Of a stretch of DNA of 64,000 bases, positions 26,153-33,980 are shown in pieces. The position numbers were made by a program, and so were the translations under genes. The first letter of the stretch is position 1. Every line of letters starts with the position of its first letter. The stretch covers positions 310,001-374,000 of the forward strand of contig NZ_BNBD01000002.1 in the NCBI RefSeq assembly GCF_014654785.1, given 5' to 3'. Origin of the DNA: Streptomyces mashuensis. GTDB taxonomy: Bacteria; Actinomycetota; Actinomycetes; Streptomycetales; Streptomycetaceae. Under the pieces are notes generated by a model, which was given only the letters and a program-made list of their open reading frames with translations, did no database searches and had not been told where the DNA came from.

Positions 26153-26179
26153 GGAACGGGGCCTTTCGCTTCGGGTCTT

Positions 26180-26196
26180 CCGGGTTGCTCTCCCGG
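26180..26196 (-). promoter_or_regulatory. AGAGCAA leader hairpin, copy a
   Basis: On the minus strand CCGGG-AGAGCAA-CCCGG, followed by AAGACCCGAAGCGAAAGG, which includes the ribosome site of the ATPase gene. Confidence 0.75.
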
Positions 26197-26246
26197 ATGT
26201 TGCGGCGCGAAGGGTCTTAGCCTCTCGCCCTGACGCGCGCTGTATT

Positions 26247-26274
26247 ATTTTAGCGGGTCTGGGCGGAGAATCAA
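26247..26274 (-). promoter_or_regulatory. Sigma70-type promoter for ATPase gene
   Basis: Minus strand TTGATT (26274-26269), 16-nt spacer, TAAAAT (26252-26247). Good match to a housekeeping promoter and notably A+T-rich for this genome. About 50 nt upstream of the leader hairpin. Confidence 0.65.
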
Positions 26275-26684
26275 TCCGTTTGCAGCAGGTCAGAGGCCGG
26301 ATTCTCTGCGGGTGGGTCAGCGTCTTCCCGATGTCGCCGGTACCAGTCGTCCAAGTCCTGCGCGTCGCCTTTGGCTCCGTGGAGCGCCGTGGCCGGCGCC
26401 GCCTCCCACTGAGCCACTGCCTCGTCGTACTCGGCCCGGACGGTCTCGACGTCCCGACGGCACAGGGCGCGCGTGATCTCCTCCCACGGCTCGCCGCCCA
26501 GGGCCTCGCCGAGTACGACCAGGTAGAGGAGTTCGTTGACCATCACCCGCAGCCGTCGCGCTGCCTCGATCCGCTCACATGCCCCTGCGCCGGAGCTGAT
26601 GACGCCCACACCCTGCCGGGCCAGGTCGGACAGGTCGCGGTGCGCGCGGGCGGCTGCGAGACGGGCCAGGTTCTCGGAGGTCAT
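26271..26684 (-). CDS. Hypothetical helical early protein
   Basis: 137 residues. Predicted almost all helical, with a hydrophobic middle (VMVNELLYLVVLGEALGG) and a charged C-terminus (LDDWYRRHREDAD). Not recognised. Lies between the membrane-HTH gene and the ATPase gene; its stop touches the ATPase promoter. Confidence 0.6.
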   Translation of the reverse strand: MTSENLARLAAARAHRDLSDLARQGVGVISSGAGACERIEAARRLRVMVNELLYLVVLGEALGGEPWEEITRALCRRDVETVRAEYDEAVAQWEAAPATALHGAKGDAQDLDDWYRRHREDADPPAENPASDLLQTD

Positions 26685-26758
26685 AAAGATCCGATCGTGC
26701 CAGCGGCGGGCGCCCTGGATCGGGTGCGCCCGCCGCGAAGTCGTGCAGGTGCGGTACG

Positions 26759-27754
26759 TCAGGATGCCTGAGCAGCCTCACTACCGGCTTCAAGACCGTC
26801 CAGGTCCACGCCGTCGCCGCGCTCCTCTTGCTTCTCCGCGCGGTAGCGGGAGTCAAAACGGGGGCCGACGTTCTTCCGGCCGTTCTGCGGGCTCTGTCCG
26901 AGACGGCGGCCGAGCTGGGTGGGATTCAAGTCCCCGCGCGGGCCGAAGCGGTGGTGCTCATCGGCATCCCTGGCCGCCTTGTAGATGGCGTACAGCTCCT
27001 CCTCGGACAGCACCTTGACCAGCTCGATCTCGGGAGCGGGATCCGGCTCCTGCTCGATCTCCTCCGCTACCTCGTCCTTCGGCTCCTCCGGCGGGGCCTC
27101 GGCCGGCTGGTCGGGTGCGGGGGGCTTGGGCTTCTCGGCGGGCACCTTCGCCGTGGGGCGCGGCACTGCCGGCGTCTTCCGCGGCGCCGCAGGTACGGGC
27201 GCCGCGGTGTCGAGCAGCGCGCCGGTACCGTCCTCGTCGACCCAGTCGGAACCCGCTCCGCGCGCACGGACAAACCCGGAGATGTGCAGCCCGAAACTGC
27301 CGCCGAGCGGCACCATCGCGGCGACGGCGCAGCCGACCGCGTACACGTACACGCGGTGCTCCGCCATCACGGTCGGGGCACCGCCGACGCTGAACCATTC
27401 GGACAGCGCGACCATGGCGTGGCCGACATTCGCGGCGATCGAGATGCACAGCAGGAAGGCGAAGATGCACCACAACGACCAGTAGTAGCCGCCCTCCGCG
27501 CCCCGCTCCGTGCGCTTGCGTATCGAGGTGACGGCTCCGGCGTTGAAAGCGAGGAGGAGTTCGAGAGAACCGGCCATCGCGCCAGCCGCGAAGGTGGGGA
27601 AGCCGATGAGCGTTCCTGCCCAGTGGAGTTGGTAGAGGGAGGCGAGCATCATTCCAAAGCCGGCGGCCGCGGCTCCGATACGGAGGTTGCGGTGCCAATC
27701 TCGCAGCTCCCGCTCACCCTGGGTAATGGCGCGTATGGTGGGCAACTTGGGCAA
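26759..27754 (-). CDS. DUF2637-like membrane protein with C-terminal HTH
   Basis: 331 residues from TTG at 27754. Four membrane segments lie in about residues 25-150 (FGMMLASLYQLHW, AGAMAGSLELLLAFNAG, WCIFAFLLCISIAANVG, AVGCAVAAMVPLGG), in the pattern of DUF2637 proteins of actinobacterial plasmids, ICEs and phages. A Pro/Glu linker follows, then a winged-helix-like tail (LNPTQLGRRLGQSPQNGRKNVG). Membrane anchoring plus DNA binding suggests tethering of phage DNA at the membrane, but this is inference. Own promoter and leader. Confidence 0.65.
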   Translation of the reverse strand: MPKLPTIRAITQGERELRDWHRNLRIGAAAAGFGMMLASLYQLHWAGTLIGFPTFAAGAMAGSLELLLAFNAGAVTSIRKRTERGAEGGYYWSLWCIFAFLLCISIAANVGHAMVALSEWFSVGGAPTVMAEHRVYVYAVGCAVAAMVPLGGSFGLHISGFVRARGAGSDWVDEDGTGALLDTAAPVPAAPRKTPAVPRPTAKVPAEKPKPPAPDQPAEAPPEEPKDEVAEEIEQEPDPAPEIELVKVLSEEELYAIYKAARDADEHHRFGPRGDLNPTQLGRRLGQSPQNGRKNVGPRFDSRYRAEKQEERGDGVDLDGLEAGSEAAQAS

Positions 27755-27804
27755 GACAGGTCTCTTTCGTTCGGGTCTTCCCCGGGGGACCTATGCTCGT
27801 CGGC

Positions 27805-27820
27805 CCTCGGGTTGCCCAAA
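27805..27820 (-). promoter_or_regulatory. Leader hairpin, copy b (variant), with upstream -10
   Basis: Minus strand TTTGGG-CAA-CCCGAG, then GAAGACCCGAACGAAAGAG. A TTATAT -10 box lies at 27828-27823, so the hairpin would sit at the extreme 5' end of the transcript. The loop is CAA, not AGAGCAA. Confidence 0.55.
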
Positions 27821-27894
27821 CGATATAACCTCCGCCCGCGCGTGCGCTGCCCTTGATCGCGTACGCCTTGTCACCGGCCGTTGGGGCTTGCCGT

Positions 27895-28692
27895 TTACCA
27901 GTCCAGCGGCTTGTGGGGCATGCGGCGATCCGGGCCGACGACCTTCGCCAGGTACGCCCGGTCCTCGATGCGCGACAGCAGTCGCTCGCCGAGGACGGCC
28001 TTGATGCCATCGCGCCGCAGGTTGGTCGAGAACACCGTCGGCCTGCCCGAGGCGAGGCGGGAGCCGACCAGGTCGGTGGTCTCCCGGCGGACGAACTCCG
28101 TCTGCACGCCGTCCATCTCGCCGCACAGCTCGTCCAGGATGAGCAGGTCCGGGTCCTCGACGTGACGCCTTCGGATCTCGTACCGGCTCATACCGTCGGG
28201 GCCGCCGTCCGGGCGGCGCCAGGTGAGGTACGTGGAGTGCTGGACGAACCGCACGAGCAGGCCCCGGTCGCTGGCCTCGTTGCCGAGCGCCGCCACGGCG
28301 GTGGTCTTCCCCGAGCCGATGTTCCCCGACACGATGAAGTGCATCGTGCTGGGGCGGGCCTTCTGCCTCTTCGCCTCGACGACCGAGCCGAGCCAGTCAC
28401 TCAGCGCCTTGGGGCGCTGAGTGTCGTCCAGGTCGGCGAACCGCCATTTCAAGTAGTCGTCGTGGTCCGCCGCTGCCATGCTGTTCCGCCAGGCGAGAGT
28501 GCGGGCACGGGCCTGGGGGACAGAGACGTCCTCCCACAGCTCGGTCTCGCTGTCCTCGGGCGGCGCGGGCACGCCGAGCTGCGAGAGGTCCGCCCCGCCG
28601 CGACGGAGCGCCGCAAGTGTGCGCTCCGTGATCTCGAACAGCCGCTTCGGCTCGCGTTCGGGGATGAAGCGTTCGGCGGCCATGGTGCTCAC
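27895..28692 (-). CDS. DnaC-like helicase loader ATPase
   Basis: 265 residues from GTG at 28692, chosen for AAAGGAGA about 7 nt upstream. Walker A GNIGSGKTT (near residue 105), Walker B LLILDELCGEMD, and the arginine-containing C-terminal part (LLSRIEDRAYLAKV) match DnaC/IstB-type AAA+ loaders. Expected to place a replicative helicase on phage DNA. No phage helicase is seen in the window, so it may load the host DnaB. Lies 20 nt after the DnaD-like gene. Confidence 0.8.
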   Translation of the reverse strand: MSTMAAERFIPEREPKRLFEITERTLAALRRGGADLSQLGVPAPPEDSETELWEDVSVPQARARTLAWRNSMAAADHDDYLKWRFADLDDTQRPKALSDWLGSVVEAKRQKARPSTMHFIVSGNIGSGKTTAVAALGNEASDRGLLVRFVQHSTYLTWRRPDGGPDGMSRYEIRRRHVEDPDLLILDELCGEMDGVQTEFVRRETTDLVGSRLASGRPTVFSTNLRRDGIKAVLGERLLSRIEDRAYLAKVVGPDRRMPHKPLDW

Positions 28693-28711
28693 CGCTCGTT
28701 CTCCTTTCGCA

Positions 28712-29713
28712 TCAGGCGGGGACGATGCCGAATGTGGCGCCGTCGTCGGGGGCGGCCGGAGGGGGTGGTCCGCACGTGTCGTTCGTCCCCCAGGTCGCGG
28801 CATCGCTGTAGAGGGTGGGGCGGCCGCCGTACTGGGCGGGCATCGGCTTGTTGTTCCGCTCGTCGCTCAGCGCGCGCTGGAACTGGTGGGCCGTAGGGAA
28901 GTGCACCCCGGTGCGCTGGAACGCCTTGGCCACCTGCTTCTTCGTGTAGTCGGCGTCCAGGGCCTGCTGGCTGAGCTTGACGAGGGCGAAGTACCACCCG
29001 GACTTCTGCTTGCCCGCGTACGGGCCAAGGTGCTGGGTGGCGTGGTCGTAGTACCAGGTGGCGACTTCCTGGGCGGGCGTCTTCACCTTCGCCTCCCCGG
29101 CCGTCTCGTCCGGCCTCTCCGGGGCGCTGGACGGCTTGGCCTTCTTCGCGGCGGCGCGAGCGGCGGCCGGCGGGACGGGGCGCGGCTTCTTCTTCGGCTG
29201 CGGCTCCGGCTCCTCGGGCTCCTCCAGTTCCTCCATCTCCGGGGCGTCCTCAGCGGGGATGTCGTCCGGCCTGGCATCCGGGTCGGCCGCGAAGCCGTCC
29301 GAGCCAAGGCTGTTGTCGGGGTAGCGAACGCGAAACGACCCGTCCTCCTGCTCGACGACCGGCACATCCAGCTTTTTGCCGAAGGTGATGTAGTCCTTCG
29401 CCCACTGTTCGACGGGATACATGCTGACCGCGGCGCCCATGGCCGTCTTGCCGTCGAGGAAGCGGCGCCGCTCGAGGCGGTAGTAGCCGTGCGCGGCCAG
29501 TTCGTGGAGTGCTTTACGGACGGCGTCCCGCCCTTCGCGTCCCTCGCCGCGTGCGAGCTGTTCGGAGCGGACGTTCCAACTGTCGGCCTGATCAAGGCAG
29601 TACGTGAGCAGGCCAAGCGCACGGTAGCTGATACGAAGGTCACGGGCCGTCGCGGACTCGACCGCGACGAAGAGGGGGCGGCGGTTGTGGCGCACCGCGC
29701 TGCGGTTGGTCAC
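28712..29713 (-). CDS. Replication initiation protein, winged-helix (DnaD/helicase-partner type)
   Basis: 333 residues from GTG at 29713; GTGA overlap with the previous gene indicates coupling. The N-terminal ~110 residues are a winged helix (ISYRALGLLTYCLDQADSW, VRKALHELAAHGYYRLERRR). A Pro/Glu/Lys-rich linker follows, then a C-terminal helical domain (VATWYYDHATQHLGPYAG...YTKKQVAKAF). Wing-helix plus loader next door is the common phage pattern for origin recognition. Confidence 0.72.
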   Translation of the reverse strand: MTNRSAVRHNRRPLFVAVESATARDLRISYRALGLLTYCLDQADSWNVRSEQLARGEGREGRDAVRKALHELAAHGYYRLERRRFLDGKTAMGAAVSMYPVEQWAKDYITFGKKLDVPVVEQEDGSFRVRYPDNSLGSDGFAADPDARPDDIPAEDAPEMEELEEPEEPEPQPKKKPRPVPPAAARAAAKKAKPSSAPERPDETAGEAKVKTPAQEVATWYYDHATQHLGPYAGKQKSGWYFALVKLSQQALDADYTKKQVAKAFQRTGVHFPTAHQFQRALSDERNNKPMPAQYGGRPTLYSDAATWGTNDTCGPPPPAAPDDGATFGIVPA

Positions 29714-30000
29714 GCTGCTGCCCCACTCACCGTCTCCTGCGACAGCCGGAAGTAGGTGTGCCACGTCTTGCGGCCATGGGAACCCATCTCGTACACGCGC
29801 CGGGATTCGGCCATGCCCTCCTTGCGGAGTTCAGAGAGGGGTTCGCGGGCCTGGTGGTTGGTCAGGTTGCACGCGTCGGCGGCGTCCTGCACGGTGACCC
29901 ACCCGCCGTCGCTCTCCAGGACGAGGTAGCAGTACAGGCGGAACGCGCGGTCGGATATGCCTTCGGCAAGCGCCGGGGCGATGTGGGTGTGGGTGGACAA
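29710..30000 (-). CDS. Small winged-helix protein
   Basis: 96 residues from TTG at 30000 with AAAGGA upstream. ISDRAFRLYCYLVLESDGGW and VQDAADACNLTNHQAREPLSEL (shortened here) make a clear winged helix-turn-helix. It resembles the N-terminal domain of the next gene and may act with it at the origin, or regulate it. Confidence 0.68.
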   Translation of the reverse strand: MSTHTHIAPALAEGISDRAFRLYCYLVLESDGGWVTVQDAADACNLTNHQAREPLSELRKEGMAESRRVYEMGSHGRKTWHTYFRLSQETVSGAAA

Positions 30001-30023
30001 GGCAGGGTCCTTTGAGGGAAGGG

Positions 30024-30050
30024 CCCGGCCGCCGCAGCGGGGCGGCCGGG
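30024..30050 (-). terminator. Terminator between first and second early genes
   Basis: CCCGGCCGCC (30024-30033) and GGCGGCCGGG (30041-30050) pair perfectly over 10 bp. On the minus strand it follows the first early gene and would trim readthrough. Confidence 0.6.
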
Positions 30051-30072
30051 CGGTCGTTCGACCGTGTGCGCG

Positions 30073-30654
30073 TTAGTGCTGGGCGTCGCGGCCGGGCGCG
30101 GCGGGGAGCATCGGCACACCGCGCAACAGGCCGTCAAGCTGTCCCTCGTGGAACGCCTCCATCACGGCTTCCTGCCCGCCGTCCTTCCAGCGGAGGGATA
30201 CGGAACCGGTCGGCTTGCCGCCGGGGATGCGCGTCAGGCCGGGGATCACTTCGCCGGTCAGCTTGTCGACAATTTCACCCGTTGCCTTGTCGTATGCCGC
30301 ACGCTTGATCATCGCGTCGCGGAAGGCGGGGCGGGCCTGGATGATGGCCTCCGCCTCACCCTTCTCCTCTGCGAACTCGTTGAACACATCCTCGTCGCCA
30401 ACGACGTACTTGTCCTTGGAGATGGCCACCGTGTGTGTGGCGACGGCGACCCCGTTGACCTTGGCGTCAACGGACTTGGTGCTGCTCTCGGGGTCGTCGT
30501 AAGCGGCAAGGAGTGGACCCTTCACGGCGGCGATCTTCTCGTCGATCGCGGGCACGACGTGGTCCTTGAACAGCTTGGCGAAGACCGAGAGGAGCGCGGC
30601 GTCGCCCAGGGACAGGGCAGGCTCCGGCGTCTGCTTGACGTCGTCGTACGACAT
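30073..30654 (-). CDS. First early-operon gene, unrecognised
   Basis: 193 residues from ATG with GAGAAAGGA upstream. N-terminal helix (SLGDAALLSVFAKLFKDHVVPAIDEKIAAV in two parts), then a mixed region (TGEIVDKLTGEVIPGLTRIPGGKPTGSVSLRW). I do not recognise a family. As the first gene behind both the HrdB-type and the ECF-type promoter elements it should be the earliest product of induction. Could be a single-strand or replication-associated protein; not assigned. Confidence 0.6.
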   Translation of the reverse strand: MSYDDVKQTPEPALSLGDAALLSVFAKLFKDHVVPAIDEKIAAVKGPLLAAYDDPESSTKSVDAKVNGVAVATHTVAISKDKYVVGDEDVFNEFAEEKGEAEAIIQARPAFRDAMIKRAAYDKATGEIVDKLTGEVIPGLTRIPGGKPTGSVSLRWKDGGQEAVMEAFHEGQLDGLLRGVPMLPAAPGRDAQH

Positions 30655-30732
30655 GTGGGTCCTTTCTCACCCAAGGCGCGGCCCAGGGCTTTTCGGGTCT
30701 GTCCCGGGCGGAGTGCAGAGGGTGCCGCCAGT

Positions 30733-30763
30733 AGGTACGTCGACTGGCGAAATCTGTGACACC
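30733..30763 (-). promoter_or_regulatory. ECF-type promoter-like element A
   Basis: Minus strand reads GGTGTCACAGATTTCGCC and continues to ACGTACCT. TGTCAC and CGTAC are separated by 16 nt, like an ECF -35/-10. It matches 25 of 31 positions with element B before xis. About 83 nt from the -10 to the ATG at 30654. Confidence 0.6.
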
Positions 30764-30774
30764 AAGGCCCGGAT

Positions 30775-30795
30775 GGCTGAGTTGCTCTCCCAGCC
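30775..30795 (-). promoter_or_regulatory. AGAGCAA leader hairpin, copy c
   Basis: Minus strand GGCTGGG-AGAGCAA-CTCAGCC with a 7-bp stem (one G-U). A TAGTAT -10 box ends 8 nt upstream, putting the hairpin at the 5' end of the mRNA. Confidence 0.72.
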
Positions 30796-30885
30796 ACGGC
30801 AAATACTACAGGCCGCGTCGCCGTGTGTGCCACCCCTCTGCCGAACTCGCCGACAGCCGCCCCCAGCTACACCGCCCTACCGGCC

Positions 30886-30906
30886 GGAACACGCGACACA
30901 AGCAAC
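30886..30906 (+). repeat. Late-gene motif, copy 11
   Basis: GGAACACGCGACACAAGCAAC. GCG and CGC at 30911-30913 can close a short stem. The only copy far (about 220 nt) from its downstream gene. Confidence 0.55.
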
Positions 30907-30928
30907 ATGCGCCGCCTACCTTCGCCGC

Positions 30929-30970
30929 AGCTCGCCCGCCCCTGGTGACGTCGCCAGGGGCGGGCGAGCT
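30929..30970. repeat. 17-bp perfect inverted repeat
   Basis: AGCTCGCCCGCCCCTGG and its exact complement flank an 8-nt spacer TGACGTCG. Possible attenuator of the plus-strand transcript or part of a packaging site. Confidence 0.75.
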
Positions 30971-31129
30971 CCGGTACCGCCCCATCCGGAACGAAGGCGG
31001 CACCGGCCCGGCGGCGGGCGCGGCCCGGCCATGACGGCATGCCCCGCTTGCGAGACGGGGCGCCGCGGTTGAAGTCCGCGGGCTCGCAGACCGCGCCCAC
31101 CGCCGGCACCACGAACCAGAAGGACAGCC

Positions 31130-31771
31130 GTGACCGAGACCGTGCCCGCACCCCGCTACACCACCTACGTGCCGCTCACCGACCTCACCCCCGCACCCGG
31201 CAATCCGAAGAAACACGAAGTCGAGCGGATCATCGAGAGCATCCGCACGCACGGCTTCGTCGACCAGCCCATCGCCGACGAACGCACCCAAACCATCCTG
31301 GGCGGCCACGGCCGCCGCGAAGCCCTGATCGAAATGCAGACCCGCGGCGAACGGCTCCCCGCTGGGCTCCTCCTGGACAACGACGGCGGCTGGCTCGTCC
31401 CCGTCCAGCGCGGCTGGGCCTCCCGTTCCGACGCCGAGGCCAAGGCGCTGAACATCAAGCTCAACAAGATCGGCGCCGACGGCGGCTGGCGACCGCGCTC
31501 GCTCGCCGCCTACCTCGAAGACATCGTGACCCAAGACGCCGAGCTGTATGACTCGCTCGCCATCTCCGAGGACGAGCTGGACAAGCTGCTGCGCCAGGTC
31601 GACCCCGAAACGCTGCCCGGCGCAGTCAACGAGGACCAGGCAGCCTTGCTGCACCTCCCGGACGACGGCGCTGACGGCCTGGGCGGCGAGAACCTCAGCG
31701 CGGACGACGAGGGACGCACGCGCCTGACCACCTGCCCGGCCTGCGGCCACGCGTTCACGCCCGGACGCTGA
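31130..31771 (+). CDS. ParB/Srx-like protein with C-terminal zinc knuckle
   Basis: 213 residues from GTG. The N-terminal ~80 residues follow the ParB-like nuclease (ParBc) plan: PLTDLTPAPGNPKKH, IRTHGFVDQPIA, and the box GGHGRREAL. The middle is helical, and the C-terminus ends in CPACGHAF, a half zinc-ribbon. In phages such proteins often lie next to terminase genes. Whether it cuts, binds CTP or only binds DNA is not decidable here. 11 nt before the next gene. Confidence 0.72.
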   Translation: MTETVPAPRYTTYVPLTDLTPAPGNPKKHEVERIIESIRTHGFVDQPIADERTQTILGGHGRREALIEMQTRGERLPAGLLLDNDGGWLVPVQRGWASRSDAEAKALNIKLNKIGADGGWRPRSLAAYLEDIVTQDAELYDSLAISEDELDKLLRQVDPETLPGAVNEDQAALLHLPDDGADGLGGENLSADDEGRTRLTTCPACGHAFTPGR

Positions 31772-31782
31772 GGATCCGCCCC

Positions 31783-32424
31783 ATGTCCAACCGCCGCAAA
31801 CCCCGCCGCTCCGGCGCCGGGCGCCCCACTCTGCTGTCCGAAGAAGTCGAGAGCCGCATCATCGCCGCGTCCCGCACCGGCATCGCCGTCGAACTCGCCG
31901 CCGAGGCGGCCGGCATCTCAAGCGCCACCTACCACCGGTGGATGGCCCGCGGCCGCGCCGAAGTCGCCGCACGCGAAGACGGGCAGGCCCCGAACCGGGA
32001 CGAGGACCCCTACGTTGAGCTGTTCGAGAAGGTCCGCACCGCCCGCGCCATGGCCGGCGCCCGCGCCATGGCCAACATCCGCCGGGTCGCCGACGGCGGG
32101 ATCGTCACCAAGGTCACGACGAGAAAATTTCGCGACCCCGAAACCGGGCAGATCGTCGAGGAAGTCACCGAGGACCGCACGGCCCCGGACTGGCGCGCCG
32201 ACGCCTGGTACCTGGAGCGGCAGCACCGCCACCACTACGGCAAGGACGCTGCGATCGCCGTCGAGATCACCGGCATCGACGCCGGCGCACCCGACGAGGA
32301 ATCCGGCGTCGACCTCACAGCGATCGCAGAGCGGCTGAACAAGAGCCTCTTCGCGGTGCAGTACCCCGAGCCGCCCGAACTGGAGGACGGCAGCGTCCTA
32401 GACGCCGAGGTCGTCGACGGGTAG
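31783..32424 (+). CDS. Terminase small subunit-like protein
   Basis: 213 residues. An HTH (ELAAEAAGISSATYHRWMARG) follows a GAGRPTLLSEE lead, and a conserved helical section YVELFEKVRTARAMAGARAM with a later WYLERQHRHHYG is the usual pattern of small terminases in actinophages and related transposase-like HTH proteins. Expected to bind the packaging site. The large subunit is not in the window, so the two are separated by the attachment site in the prophage map. Confidence 0.72.
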   Translation: MSNRRKPRRSGAGRPTLLSEEVESRIIAASRTGIAVELAAEAAGISSATYHRWMARGRAEVAAREDGQAPNRDEDPYVELFEKVRTARAMAGARAMANIRRVADGGIVTKVTTRKFRDPETGQIVEEVTEDRTAPDWRADAWYLERQHRHHYGKDAAIAVEITGIDAGAPDEESGVDLTAIAERLNKSLFAVQYPEPPELEDGSVLDAEVVDG

Positions 32425-32518
32425 GCCCTGCGCTCCGGCCAGCCCGGCCCAACGCCCTGTTGATCACTAGCGATACGCTCCCCGGGCAAAACGATCACTC
32501 ATCCGGAAGGAACCAGCA

Positions 32519-32785
32519 GTGGGCGTTGTCAACAGCATCACCGGCGGCACCGTGACCGGCGCCGTCATCCAAGGCGGCAACATGGTCTTCACCGCCACGG
32601 CACCGTCGACCACCAGCGCGCCGGCCGCCACCACGGCCACGCGCCCGATCAAGGCCCCCGACGGCACCGTAATACTCCCCCCGCCCCACGGCGAGCGCAT
32701 CGCCGCACTCCTCGAGCACCTCAAGCTCGTGCCCGACCTCGCGGCCGAGGCGGAGACGTACGCCGCGCAACTGCGCGGCCACTGA
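32519..32785 (+). CDS. Small phage protein with GGTxxGxVIQ-like N-terminus
   Basis: 88 residues from GTG with GGAAGGA 7-10 nt upstream. The start (VVNSITGGTVTGAVIQGGNM) resembles the short beta-strand tag seen at the N-termini of Streptomyces NACHT, TPR and effector-associated proteins. A Thr/Ala linker and a helix follow (ERIAALLEHLKLVPDLAAEAET). Function unknown. Gap before it contains A+T-rich TTGATCACTAGCGATACG, a possible promoter. Confidence 0.55.
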   Translation: MGVVNSITGGTVTGAVIQGGNMVFTATAPSTTSAPAATTATRPIKAPDGTVILPPPHGERIAALLEHLKLVPDLAAEAETYAAQLRGH

Positions 32786-32930
32786 CCACCAAGACGAGCA
32801 CGGACCCGGTGGGCCCCCTCACCGGTCCGTCGCCCCCTCGGACGGGGCTGCGCCCAGGTGCACGCGCATCGGAGCGGCAACCGCCCCGCGGAATCCCGGC
32901 GTATCGGCCGGACAACGGCGGCCCCACGGA

Positions 32931-32949
32931 CAGCACGCGACACTAACCC
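32931..32949 (+). repeat. Late-gene intergenic hairpin motif, copy 12
   Basis: CAGCACGCGACACTAACCC. GCG-ACACTAACC-CGC makes a tight hairpin and AGCAC pairs with GTGCT further out. Precedes the endolysin gene. Confidence 0.72.
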
Positions 32950-33006
32950 GCACCACCCATCACGGTGCTCCCTCCCTGCTCACTAAGCACTGGAGGAAGC
33001 ACCACC

Positions 33007-33918
33007 GTGACCGTCCTGTACTACCCCGGCGCCAGCCGCGCGTACGACTACTCGTCCCGCTACGAGGGCAGCGAGATCAAGCCCAACTGCGGCGTCATCC
33101 ACACGACCGAGTGCAGCGTCCTGCCCTCGTACGACCAGGGCGCCGAGGCGCCGAACATCACCGCCGTGCCGAACTTCGGAAAGAAGCGGCTGGAGTTCTA
33201 CCAGCACTACCCCTTCGACTCCTCCGCCCGCGCCCTGGTCAACCGTGCCGGCGGCGTGGAGACCAACACGCTCAACTGCATCCAGATCGAGCTGGTGGGC
33301 ACCTGCGACCCGGAGAACGAGACCAGCTGGGACGGTGAGACGGCGGGTGAGGACTACGTCTACTGGCCGGACGCCCCCGACTGGGCCCTGCAGGACCTCG
33401 CGGCGTTCATGGCCTGGCAGTACAAGAACAACAACATCCCGCTGACCGGCCCGGCGACGTGGCTGCCCTACCCGTCCTCCTACGGCGACACCGACGCCCG
33501 GATGTCCTTCGCCGAGTGGAACAACTTCCAGGGCTGGTGCGGCCACGCCCATGTCCCGGAGAACGACCACGGCGACCCCGGCAACATCAACTTCGCCAAG
33601 CTCGTCACCCTGGCCAAGGCCAAGGTCAACGGCAGCTCCGGTTCCGACTCGAGCACCACCAACACCAAGCCCCAGCCCGCGCCGCCGTTCCCCGGCACCT
33701 CCTACTTCGGGCCGGGCAAGAACAACTCGTACATCACCCTGCTCGGCAAGCAGCTCGTGAAGAAGGGCTTCGGTAAGCACTACACCTCCGGCCCCGGCCC
33801 GAAGTGGACGGAGGCCGACCGGCTGAACCTCCGCGACTTCCAGCTCAGCCGAGCGGAGCTGCGCGGCGACGCCGACGGGCTCCCTGGTCCCCTGACCTGG
33901 CGCCTGCTCTTCTCCTGA
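33007..33918 (+). CDS. Endolysin: N-acetylmuramoyl-L-alanine amidase with peptidoglycan-binding domain
   Basis: 303 residues from GTG at 33007 (GGAGGA 9 nt upstream). Residues ~1-210 are an amidase_2/PGRP domain: [11 protein letters not shown] gives the first zinc ligand, and [14 protein letters not shown] the second His and the DPG loop. A Ser/Pro linker is followed by a C-terminal PG_binding_1 module ([12 protein letters not shown]...[12 protein letters not shown]). No signal peptide, so export would need a holin. It has the late motif upstream, consistent with late expression, although it sits 10 kb from the holin gene. Confidence 0.85.
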   Translation: MTVLYYPGASRAYDYSSRYEGSEIKPNCGVIHTTECSVLPSYDQGAEAPNITAVPNFGKKRLEFYQHYPFDSSARALVNRAGGVETNTLNCIQIELVGTCDPENETSWDGETAGEDYVYWPDAPDWALQDLAAFMAWQYKNNNIPLTGPATWLPYPSSYGDTDARMSFAEWNNFQGWCGHAHVPENDHGDPGNINFAKLVTLAKAKVNGSSGSDSSTTNTKPQPAPPFPGTSYFGPGKNNSYITLLGKQLVKKGFGKHYTSGPGPKWTEADRLNLRDFQLSRAELRGDADGLPGPLTWRLLFS

Positions 33919-33930
33919 CCCCTACCCACC

Positions 33931-33958
33931 GGTCGGCCCGCCCCTCGACGGGCCGACC
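33931..33958 (+). terminator. Hairpin between endolysin and ssb
   Basis: GGTCGGCCCG (33931-33940) pairs with CGGGCCGACC (33949-33958), 10 bp, 8-nt loop. Confidence 0.72.
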
Positions 33959-33980
33959 CCATTCCGAAAGGCCCGCTCCC

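Larger units (their letters stand above)
30655..31129. promoter_or_regulatory. Divergent control region between early and ParB/terminase units
   Basis: About 475 non-coding bases. Contents by position: ribosome site and AGACCCGAA box (30660-30700), ECF-type element A (30733-30763), AGAGCAA hairpin (30775-30795), a minus-strand -10 box TAGTAT (30808-30803), late motif copy 11 (30886-30906), and a 17-bp inverted repeat (30929-30970). It lies just before ParB-like and small terminase-like genes, so it may also hold a packaging or cos site. Confidence 0.65.
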
